Made by a program: the position numbers and the translations under genes
The notes under the pieces: model-generated
What the model was told of the DNA's origin: nothing
What the model saw: the letters and a program-made list of their open reading frames with translations, nothing else
Databases searched by the model: none
Shown: in pieces, positions 1-6,329 of the stretch
Layout of the letters: the number at the start of each line of letters is the position of its first letter
Position numbering within the stretch: position 1 is the stretch's first letter
Source: Thermoplasmata archaeon
Lineage (GTDB): Archaea > Thermoplasmatota > Thermoplasmata > Halarchaeoplasmatales > Halarchaeoplasmataceae
NCBI GenBank assembly: GCA_007129655.1
Contig: SKVC01000001.1
Location: 1 to 12,258 of the forward strand
DNA: 12,258 bases
Direction: 5' to 3'

Positions 1-6
1 CTTATT

Positions 7-285
7 ATGAAGAAACCAAGAAAGGTAAAGGATTACTGTCCGAACTGCGATACGCACACCATGATGGACATAAAAAAAGGAAAGAATCGGAAGGTGTCCG
101 AACTGCGAAAAGGCCAGAGGCGTTTCAGACGTGTAACCTCAGGTTACGGAGGATTCCCTTGGCCAAAGCCTAGTGGAGCGGGTAAGCCTGTGAAGAGATT
201 ATATCTTAAATATACATGCGCTGAATGCGGTAAAACATGGCAAAAGAAAGGTAAACGTGCCCGACATTTAGATCTAACGGAGTGA
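7..285 (+). CDS. rpl44e: 50S ribosomal protein L44e
   Basis: This is ribosomal protein L44e of the archaeal/eukaryotic large subunit, which lies near the tRNA exit site. The protein has 92 residues, the usual length for the family, and is strongly basic. Two CxxC pairs, C11/C14 (CPNC) and C71/C74 (CAEC), form the expected zinc-binding site, with the basic, glycine-rich central stretch typical of L44e around residues 40-60 (GYGGFPWPKP). The ATG at 7 gives a family-length protein; only six bases precede it in the window, so promoter and ribosome binding site cannot be judged. The TGA at 283-285 lies inside the ribosome binding site of the next gene, so the two are probably co-transcribed and translationally coupled. 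Confidence 0.96.
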   Translation: MKKPRKVKDYCPNCDTHTMMDIKKGKNRKVSELRKGQRRFRRVTSGYGGFPWPKPSGAGKPVKRLYLKYTCAECGKTWQKKGKRARHLDLTE

Positions 286-290
286 AATTC

Positions 291-539
291 ATGGCATCTG
301 AAAAAAAATCATCCTTTTTGAAAATAAAATGCTCTGATTGTGGTAATGAACAAATAACCTTTAGAAAATCATCTTCCAAAGTCTCTTGCCTTGTCTGCGG
401 TTCGATACTCGTTGAACCACAAGGTGGATGTGCTACATTCAAAGGCGAGGTCATCGAAGAGGTAGCCTGCTGGATGAAAACGATGATTTCGAGTGGCCCA
501 GCGAGGGAGAACTTGTTATCTGTAACGTTAAAACCGTAA
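291..539 (+). CDS. rps27e: 30S ribosomal protein S27e, with an unusual C-terminal extension into the next gene
   Basis: This is ribosomal protein S27e, a small zinc-ribbon protein of the archaeal/eukaryotic small subunit. C14/C17 and C33/C36 form the C4 zinc site, followed by the typical EPQGG turn and a final strand ending near residue 58 (GEVIEEV). I chose the ATG at 291 because GGAGTGA at 279-285 is a good ribosome binding site 5 nt upstream; a GTG at 282 is also in frame but overlaps that site. Archaeal S27e usually ends close to residue 60. Here no stop occurs there, and the frame runs on for about 23 unrelated residues to a TAA at 537-539, over the start of aIF2-alpha in another frame. 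The tail looks like out-of-frame aIF2-alpha sequence, so an indel or lost stop is likely. Confidence 0.9.
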   Translation: MASEKKSSFLKIKCSDCGNEQITFRKSSSKVSCLVCGSILVEPQGGCATFKGEVIEEVACWMKTMISSGPARENLLSVTLKP

Positions 540-1255
540 AGGATTTTGGAGCATTTGTAGATCTTGAAGAATACGAAGGAAAGGAAGGATTTATCCATAT
601 ATCCGAAATTTCATCGGGATGGGTAAAACGCATCAGAAATCATATACAAGAGGGACAAAAACGAGTTTGCAAAGTTCTAAGAGTTAATAAATACAAAGGT
701 CACATCGATCTATCATTAAAACAAGTCAACGACCACCAAAAAAGGGAAAAGATTCAGGCCTGGAAAAATCACAAAAAAGCGGAAAAACTCTTGGCTTTAG
801 TCGGTAAAGAGATCGACATAAATCTAGATCAATGTTATGAAGAATTCGCATATGATCTTTTAGAAGAATACGGTAGTATCTATGAATCTTTCGAAGAATG
901 TACTATGGATCCGAATACATTACAGAAACGGGGTTTCGAGGGGGAATGGTGTGAACATTTTAAAAACGTTGCTCTGGAAAATATATCACCCCCGTACGTA
1001 AAAATAGTAGGCATCATAGAATTAAGCTCACAAGGTCCCAAAGGTGTTGAGGATATCAAGGAAGCATTATCGGTGGTTGAAGATACAGAAGACTCAAAAA
1101 TAGATGTGAGTTATCTAGCGGCACCTAGATATAGAATCGAAGTGCTATCACCAGATTATAAAACTGCAGAAGATGATCTGGAGTTTTTCTCTAAAAAAGT
1201 CATTAAAGATATGATCGAAAGAGGCGGAGACGGAAAATTTTACAGAGATGAATAA
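428..1255 (+). CDS. eif2a: Translation initiation factor 2 subunit alpha (start uncertain)
   Basis: This is the alpha subunit of archaeal aIF2, the GTP-dependent factor that brings initiator tRNA to the ribosome. Numbered from the ATG at 428, an S1 RNA-binding domain spans about residues 26-98 (GAFVDLEEY, KEGFIHISE, GHIDLSLK). A helical domain follows (about 103-185), then the alpha/beta domain that contacts the gamma subunit (about 188-270). The family normally begins only a few residues before the (W/Y)P-x-EGE motif, which is at residues 23-28 here. The first 15 residues encoded from 428 are therefore probably not translated. They overlap conserved S27e codons, and no good ribosome binding site precedes 428. 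ATG 428 is given only because it is the sole ATG/GTG/TTG in frame. More plausible starts are CTG 470, or ATG 474 if one A is missing from the A4 run at 477-480. The gene ends 2 nt from the convergent queH-like gene. Confidence 0.93.
   Translation: MCYIQRRGHRRGSLLDENDDFEWPSEGELVICNVKTVKDFGAFVDLEEYEGKEGFIHISEISSGWVKRIRNHIQEGQKRVCKVLRVNKYKGHIDLSLKQVNDHQKREKIQAWKNHKKAEKLLALVGKEIDINLDQCYEEFAYDLLEEYGSIYESFEECTMDPNTLQKRGFEGEWCEHFKNVALENISPPYVKIVGIIELSSQGPKGVEDIKEALSVVEDTEDSKIDVSYLAAPRYRIEVLSPDYKTAEDDLEFFSKKVIKDMIERGGDGKFYRDE
459..463 (+). promoter_or_regulatory. Likely ribosome binding site for aIF2-alpha
   Basis: GAGGT lies at the end of the conserved part of S27e. It is 6 nt before an in-frame CTG at 470 and 10 nt before an out-of-frame ATG at 474. 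Both positions match where aIF2-alpha proteins normally begin, so this site argues that translation starts here and not at the ATG at 428. Confidence 0.5.
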
Positions 1256-1257
1256 AG

Positions 1258-1779
1258 TTATTTTTCATATCTCTCTTGTTCACTGAATATGCATCCGCAG
1301 TAGGCTTGTAAATATAATTCTAATTCCCTAGCCATATCATGGCTCTTTCTAAATCCATCTCTTAAATCTTTGTAAATGAAATTCACACTATATTTATCTC
1401 CCATCTCATCGCCAATTTTTTTTATCAATTCATGGTTCTGATAAGGTGAAATAGTAAGTGTAGTAGAGAATGCTTCTAAACCATGCTGAGACGCTGTTTT
1501 TGCTGTTTCTTGTAGTCTTATTCTATAGCAATATTCACAACGGTTTTTAGAAGACATAGCTCCTTCTAAAAAATTTTCCAAAAGATATTCGTCCTTGATT
1601 ATCGATCGTATACCAATCTTTCCTACATATCTAATAAACGATTTTTTCCTGCTTTTGTATTCTTGATAGGGTTGGATGTTCGGATTGTACCAAAATAATG
1701 TCAATTCATGATCTTTGCTCAGTTCTTGGACGGAATAAGTCGAACAGGGTGCACAGCATCCGTGAAGAAGTAATTCCAT
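1258..1779 (-). CDS. queH: QueH-type epoxyqueuosine reductase (former DUF208)
   Basis: The protein belongs to the QueH family, which reduces epoxyqueuosine to queuosine, the last step in making that wobble-base modification in tRNA. At 173 residues it is about the size of the QueH core. Family features are all visible: the N-terminal HGCCAPC motif (C8, C9, C12), YNPNIQPYQEY at 31-41, RCEYCY with C81 and C84, the TTLTISPY stretch at 106-113, and YCGC with C161 and C163. These cysteines are thought to carry the iron-sulfur centre and redox pair. The gene follows the giant repeat/RING-like gene with a 10-nt gap, and its ribosome binding site GAGGT overlaps that gene's stop codon, so the two are probably translated in succession. 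Archaea normally make archaeosine, so the real substrate here is uncertain. Family confidence is high; the exact reaction is inferred. Confidence 0.88.
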   Translation of the reverse strand: MELLLHGCCAPCSTYSVQELSKDHELTLFWYNPNIQPYQEYKSRKKSFIRYVGKIGIRSIIKDEYLLENFLEGAMSSKNRCEYCYRIRLQETAKTASQHGLEAFSTTLTISPYQNHELIKKIGDEMGDKYSVNFIYKDLRDGFRKSHDMARELELYLQAYCGCIFSEQERYEK

Positions 1780-1789
1780 ATAAACAACC

Positions 1790-4700
1790 TCATATCTTCA
1801 ATGCAACACGTTTGGAAGCTTTTTTCTCCTTTTTCTTTTCGAATAAGGTTCCGCACTCTTTACAGACTTTGTTCCTTTCACCACAGGTTTTATGATAAGT
1901 CTCTCCGCATTCGCAAACGATGATATCTAAACCTTTTTGAATATTTCCTTTGCACAGAAGACATTTTTGATCTCCATCCGATTTTTTAATCTCGAATTCT
2001 CCTGTACTAGGTTTAACACCAATGGATGCTTCGATCTCTTTTTCATCGAATATTCTAGTTCCCGTTGCTTTGATAACAACGATATCATCGGTCGGTGTTA
2101 TCTCGACTTCTTTAACTATTTCCTCTCCGGCCTTTAACATGTTCGGTAGTTCCACGTCTACCGGTTCACACCCCTCGAATTCAACAGAAGGGGATTTGGC
2201 CACTCCGGCCCCCGTATTTTTTATACCTAAACTGACTTTACTTGATTTGAGCGGTGCCAACCGTCCTTCTACCCATAGATCTAGTGACGGACTATAAGGT
2301 TTCAATTCTTCTTCTATTTTATCAAGAGCTTCTTTAGCTTTATCCTTTGCCAGGGTGATATCCTCGTCCTCGAGTTTTTTCGCCTCGGTCAAAAGTGATT
2401 CTACAGCGGTTACATTTGCCCCGAATTTTTTCGCTTTTTCAACTAGAGATGATGCTTCGTCTGCATATTTGTTATATTCGTCGAAAATTTCTCCTCCGAA
2501 TTCATCTTTTGCTTCACTCAAAAATTTCATAGATGCAATGATGTCTCCGATGCCCAACATGATTTTTGCTTGTTTCAGTAATTCAATTCCGTGTCCGGTG
2601 TCGGTTCCTCTCTCTTTTAGCGAATTTAGGTTAGATTCAATTTCTTCGATAAGAATAGGTAATTTTTCTTCAAATCTTAGTAGAATGGTCTCTGCACTTT
2701 TTACATTAGAAAGGGCTTTTTCATATCTTCCTTGTTCAAAAGCGATCTTTCCCTCTTCGATATTATCTTCAACCTCGGACACATCTAATCCGATCGATGA
2801 GGCGGTTTCCCGTACATTTTCTATGTTATCTAAAAGTTTGTTTGCCTCTTTATAAGCCCTGGTGGTAATGTTTAATTTATCTACGCTTTTTATCGCGTTA
2901 TCAAAGGCTTTAACGTAGAATCCGGATTTGTAAGCCTGCTTTGCCTGGTTGAGTAACTTTTCCGCATCATCGGCCTGGATGTCTTCGCTTTTGGCTGTTT
3001 CAAGTTTCTTGTTAGTTGAAGATATTGACCTTTTTGATATGTCTTGCTGTAATTCGATCCTCTCTAATTCTCCTTCACTCTGCATGGCTAAATTTATAGA
3101 TTCTCTGTAATTACCGTTCTCCATCTCTTTATAGGCACGTCTTATCAGATTATCCGCCAGTGCTGTATTTATGCCTTGTTTTCTAGTTTCTTCTATCTTT
3201 TCTTTGAAATTAGCTAGTAGTTCTTTTACCCTATTTTTTTCAGATCTGATGATCTTTTTTTCTGCTTTTCTAGCTTCACTGATTGCTTGATCATATTTGT
3301 CCTTTTTTAGAAAATCAAGTGCATTGAGTAGGATCTTCTCGGATTCTTGTATGTTTGCATGTATATCTTTTGCTTCCTCCATGCGCTCTTTTACCCTCTT
3401 TACCTCTCCTGCGGCTTTTCTACTTTTATTACGTATATCATCTATGTTCTTTTGGCATTCTTCAACCTTATCTAAAGCTTTAATGAATTCATCCTTCTTC
3501 CATAACTCCTCGGCTTGGGTAAGAATTTTCTCAGGACCTGAAACATCGATGTCTATTTCTTTTGCCGAGCTTATGATGTCTTTAGTTTTGTCGATTTTTG
3601 GCTTAACTTGTTTCTTAAGAGTTTCATTAAGTTCTTTTGTTGTCTCTCTTAAGTTGTTGATCGCGCCTTCGTAATCACCCCTTCTAGCATCACTTGAGCA
3701 TAGTTGTAGCATACTTTCGGCTTCAGAAGTATCCACTCCAATTTTTTCGCTTATCTCGATTTTACCTTTTAATTTTTTAACTTCCTTTTCGAATGTTTCT
3801 TCTTTCTGTAAGTCGTCGATGGTCAGCTTTGCCTGTTCCGCCAATTTCTCTGCTTGTGTATAATCTCTATTTTGAAAACTTTCTTTTGCTTCAAGAAGTA
3901 TTTTTTTTGCGGATCCGGCATCTTTTATAGCACCTTTTCGTTTTAATTTGGTTAAATATCCGGATAACTCTGAAATAGATTCATAGCTTGATTTCCGTTT
4001 CTCCCGTAATTGCACTGCGTTGTTTATTATATCCATAGACAGCTTGATGGCTTTTGCATAATCCTCGTCACGGATCTGCTTTTTGCATTGAATCAATTTC
4101 TTTCGTAGATCCTCTATTATGACTCCGGCTTTTTTCGCCTTAACCACTTCCATCTTTGCATCCGCAAATTGAGATTCCGCTGTCTTACGTAAATCTTTGT
4201 TTATTTCTTTGATCAAGGAATTTGATAGCTGTATCACTGTGGAAAAGTCATCTTTACTAAGCGCTTCCTCCGCTTCGGTGATCTGGGATTTGAAATCCTC
4301 TATTTTTGTGTTTTCTATTTCCATGTCATCCATCAAATAAACGATCTCTTTGGCCTTATTGAAGGATTCTTCAGCTTCTCCGACGTGCCAATCCTTGAGT
4401 TTCTCGGATATAACTTGAAGAACCCGGTTCGCCTCTCTGCACTTACCTTCTTCGATTGTATCGGATATATCATCGATCTGTGCTTCTAATTTTTCTAGTT
4501 CGGATATGTCCTCATCATCTCCAAGGTCACTTTTTATCCGGTCAATGATACTTTTAAAATTGTCGACCTTAGAGTTTATTTCTTCATGAATTAATTCTTT
4601 CAATTCGTTTGTATTCGTTACTGAAGTTCTACCCGCCTCTCCATACTGTCTCGATTTAGTGAGTGCGATAACATCTTCCAATTTTTCTGTGTATTCGCCG

Positions 4701-6154
4701 ACAGGAAGACCGATCTCGTCAGCTGTAGCTATTGCTATCTCGTAATCTTCTATAAGTTCCATTATTTTATCATAGACAATCTTACCGGCATATTCTTCAA
4801 ATTCGTCGATGTCGCTCATGGCTGAATCATAATCATTATCTCTAAGATGGTCTTCAGCCTTAGAGATCATCTCGGGTGCTTCGGGTAATTCAATACCTAG
4901 ATCTCTCATCTCATCTACAAGGTTCAGTGATTTTTCGATACGAGCTTCTGTTTCATCGTGTTCTTTTACAAGTTCATTCACCTTGTTTTTCCCCGAATTT
5001 GCCCATTCCAAAGCGGCTTTATGTTTACCTTCCTTGAGTTCATCTCTAGCTTTGCCGAGAAGATTCATCGGTTCGGAGATATCGATACCGATCTCTTTAG
5101 CTTTGATGAAGCTATCTCTCGATTCTGCAATCGTACGAAGAACTCTATGGAATTTTGCTTCCTCCAGTTTTTCAAAAGCATCCTCGATCACGTTGTAGGC
5201 TTCGCTGAATTGTTCATCTCTTTGAAGGTCTAAAATTTGATTGCGAAGTGCATTCACTACATCGATACTTGCATCTATCTCTTTTGCTTTTTCTAGCCCC
5301 GAATCTAGTTCTTCGACTTTATTTTCTACTACATCTTCTAAAGATTTATCTAGTTGTTTTTGTGCATCTTTAAGAAGGTCCATAGCCCCTTCAAAGTCTC
5401 CGTCCTTTGTTCGTACTTTTGCTTTGCTTATGGATTCTTCGATATTCGTTGTATTTATACCTGTATTACCTACCACTTCTTTTTGCTTTTCGATCTTGTT
5501 TATACGTTCATCGAGATATTCTTCTATCTCCGAACTCAGTTTATCTTTACAGTCATCGAGATGGCTAAAGGCAGATCCATAATCTCCCTCATCAATTGAC
5601 TCTTTAGCCTTGGATAGAATATCATCTACTTCAGATATATCTTTACCCTTTCCCTCGGTGATCGTCATCAACGATTCCACAGTAGATATTTCTGCTGTTA
5701 ATTTCTCTTGTACTTCCAACTGAGAAAGTTCTAATGATTCTTTGGCTGAATCTAAGGCGTCCTTGAATTTGTCATCTTCTATCAGTTCTTTGGTTTTTTC
5801 GAGTAGTTCTTGAGAACCTTTGTATCTTTCTTCATCATCTATAAGTTCATGCAATTCCTCGGTTCCGGCGATCAGATCTTTTATATGTTTAGTGTTGGAT
5901 TTTCTCAATATTTCAAGAGCTTTTTCCACCTTTTCAAGGCTTTCATCTATCTCTCTATCATCTACCAATTGTCTTGCTTCTTCGATGAGCTCCCTTGCAT
6001 CCCCTACATCCCCACCGGATTTTTCTGATTCCTCAAGCAGAGACTCGGCTATCACTAAACTTTCAGTTACCTTCTTCTTCTCTTCGGCTGTTTTCTTCGC
6101 CTTTTCTTCCATCTCTTTGGCTAGTTGCCTTGCCTTGAGGAATTTCCCGGACAA
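1790..6154 (-). CDS. Giant helical-repeat protein with Ig-like domain and C-terminal RING-like (C4HC3) zinc finger
   Basis: I do not recognise a named gene. The 1454-residue protein has no signal peptide or membrane segment, so it is probably cytosolic. Residues of about 1-40 are a charged coiled-coil lead-in. About 20 tandem helical units then run to roughly residue 1280. Their period is 62 residues where I counted it, and each carries a motif like (D/G)-(D/N)-(Y/F)-x-x-A with acidic/basic heptads, resembling TPR-like or spectrin-like hairpins. Residues of about 1285-1390 look like a CARDB/Ig-like beta domain (LGIKNTGAGVAKSP). A finger at 1398-1434 has C1398, C1401, C1414, C1416, H1421, C1424, C1431 and C1434, close to the prokaryotic RING family 1 pattern (VCECGETYHKTC). 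The tail is lysine-rich. The start is TTG at 6154, supported by GGAGAT 6 nt upstream; the first in-frame ATG would remove 14 residues. The gene is divergent from the ubiquitin-like/E2 fusion. It may be a scaffold or adaptor; a ligase role is speculative. Confidence 0.85.
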   Translation of the reverse strand: MSGKFLKARQLAKEMEEKAKKTAEEKKKVTESLVIAESLLEESEKSGGDVGDARELIEEARQLVDDREIDESLEKVEKALEILRKSNTKHIKDLIAGTEELHELIDDEERYKGSQELLEKTKELIEDDKFKDALDSAKESLELSQLEVQEKLTAEISTVESLMTITEGKGKDISEVDDILSKAKESIDEGDYGSAFSHLDDCKDKLSSEIEEYLDERINKIEKQKEVVGNTGINTTNIEESISKAKVRTKDGDFEGAMDLLKDAQKQLDKSLEDVVENKVEELDSGLEKAKEIDASIDVVNALRNQILDLQRDEQFSEAYNVIEDAFEKLEEAKFHRVLRTIAESRDSFIKAKEIGIDISEPMNLLGKARDELKEGKHKAALEWANSGKNKVNELVKEHDETEARIEKSLNLVDEMRDLGIELPEAPEMISKAEDHLRDNDYDSAMSDIDEFEEYAGKIVYDKIMELIEDYEIAIATADEIGLPVGEYTEKLEDVIALTKSRQYGEAGRTSVTNTNELKELIHEEINSKVDNFKSIIDRIKSDLGDDEDISELEKLEAQIDDISDTIEEGKCREANRVLQVISEKLKDWHVGEAEESFNKAKEIVYLMDDMEIENTKIEDFKSQITEAEEALSKDDFSTVIQLSNSLIKEINKDLRKTAESQFADAKMEVVKAKKAGVIIEDLRKKLIQCKKQIRDEDYAKAIKLSMDIINNAVQLREKRKSSYESISELSGYLTKLKRKGAIKDAGSAKKILLEAKESFQNRDYTQAEKLAEQAKLTIDDLQKEETFEKEVKKLKGKIEISEKIGVDTSEAESMLQLCSSDARRGDYEGAINNLRETTKELNETLKKQVKPKIDKTKDIISSAKEIDIDVSGPEKILTQAEELWKKDEFIKALDKVEECQKNIDDIRNKSRKAAGEVKRVKERMEEAKDIHANIQESEKILLNALDFLKKDKYDQAISEARKAEKKIIRSEKNRVKELLANFKEKIEETRKQGINTALADNLIRRAYKEMENGNYRESINLAMQSEGELERIELQQDISKRSISSTNKKLETAKSEDIQADDAEKLLNQAKQAYKSGFYVKAFDNAIKSVDKLNITTRAYKEANKLLDNIENVRETASSIGLDVSEVEDNIEEGKIAFEQGRYEKALSNVKSAETILLRFEEKLPILIEEIESNLNSLKERGTDTGHGIELLKQAKIMLGIGDIIASMKFLSEAKDEFGGEIFDEYNKYADEASSLVEKAKKFGANVTAVESLLTEAKKLEDEDITLAKDKAKEALDKIEEELKPYSPSLDLWVEGRLAPLKSSKVSLGIKNTGAGVAKSPSVEFEGCEPVDVELPNMLKAGEEIVKEVEITPTDDIVVIKATGTRIFDEKEIEASIGVKPSTGEFEIKKSDGDQKCLLCKGNIQKGLDIIVCECGETYHKTCGERNKVCKECGTLFEKKKEKKASKRVALKI
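1835..1962 (-). other. RING/PHD-like C4HC3 zinc finger domain
   Basis: This domain lies at the C-terminus of the giant repeat protein. The spacing is C-x2-C-x12-C-x-C-x4-H-x2-C-x6-C-x2-C, eight ligands suited to two zinc ions in a cross-brace. This fits RING, RINGv or PHD-type treble-clef fingers and in particular the prokaryotic RING family 1 consensus. A simple zinc ribbon would have only four ligands. Whether it binds an E2 fold cannot be seen from sequence. Coordinates are approximate. Confidence 0.65.
2300..5990 (-). repeat. About 20 tandem 62-residue protein repeats (about 186 bp each)
   Basis: Within the giant gene I counted about 20 copies of a degenerate unit with the core pattern A..LL..A......(G/D)(D/N)(Y/F)..A, such as DEGDYGSAF, KDGDFEGAM, RDNDYDSAM, RRGDYEGAI and EQGRYEKAL. 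The distance between successive cores is 62 residues in five intervals I counted and 64 in one. The copies are diverged in protein sequence and show no obvious DNA identity, so this is an old internal amplification and not a recent tandem DNA repeat. Coordinates are approximate. Confidence 0.8.
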
Positions 6155-6160
6155 TCTTAC

Positions 6161-6166
6161 ATCTCC
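6161..6166 (-). promoter_or_regulatory. Ribosome binding site deciding the TTG start of the giant gene
   Basis: GGAGAT on the minus strand lies 6 nt before TTG 6154-6152. It supports the TTG as start over the downstream in-frame ATG, and it implies a leadered transcript. Confidence 0.6.
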
Positions 6167-6180
6167 GTATTCTTGGTGGC

Positions 6181-6224
6181 CATATAACGTGTTAAATAAT
6201 AAGGTTTCCTACATATGTTATATG
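6181..6224. repeat. 8-bp inverted repeat in the divergent promoter region
   Basis: CATATAAC at 6181-6188 is exactly inverted as GTTATATG at 6217-6224, with arm centres 36 bp apart. The arms flank the candidate TATA box of the giant gene. This could be an operator for shared control of the divergent genes, but in such AT-rich DNA an 8-bp match may be chance. Confidence 0.35.
6192..6203 (-). promoter_or_regulatory. Candidate TATA box for the giant repeat gene
   Basis: The minus strand reads CTTATTATTTAA, an archaeal TATA-like element. Transcription would begin about 25 nt downstream, near 6172, leaving a short leader that includes the ribosome binding site at 6161-6166. Other AT-rich boxes nearby (CATATAAC and its inverted copy) could serve instead. 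Confidence 0.35.
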
Positions 6225-6226
6225 AC

Positions 6227-6303
6227 AAATCAATTCATTTTGAAATCAAAACAGTTGATTTATAGTTTTCGGACACAAAATAGTTAAAATGGTGAAAACA
6301 GTT
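6227..6303. repeat. Short repeats upstream of the ubiquitin-like/E2 gene
   Basis: AAATCAA occurs at 6227-6233 and 6243-6249 and inverted (TTGATTT) at 6255-6261. AAAACAGTT occurs at 6248-6256 and again at 6295-6303, each time just before a T-rich TATA-like stretch (GATTTATAG and TTTTATTAC). The arrangement could mark two promoters or a regulator-binding region. The evidence is pattern only. Confidence 0.3.
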
Positions 6304-6309
6304 TTATTA
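6302..6309 (+). promoter_or_regulatory. TATA box for the ubiquitin-like/E2 gene
   Basis: TTTTATTA is centred about 25 nt before the ATG at 6330, after an A-rich GAAAACAG stretch suited to a TFB-recognition element. No ribosome binding site precedes the ATG, so a leaderless transcript beginning at or next to the start codon is likely. Confidence 0.5.
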
Positions 6310-6329
6310 CATATCCCATATCGCCGCTC

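Noticed and set aside
1790..6154. Giant gene as an SMC or Rad50-type chromosome protein
   Set aside because: Despite its Glu/Lys-rich helical content it has no Walker A or B motif, no signature motif and no hinge. The 62-residue periodicity and terminal zinc finger do not fit.
2022..6287. Several plus-strand open frames opposite the giant repeat gene, rich in Ser and Phe
   Set aside because: These are the expected mirror of Glu/Lys-rich coiled-coil codons on the other strand. They have no ribosome binding sites or domains.
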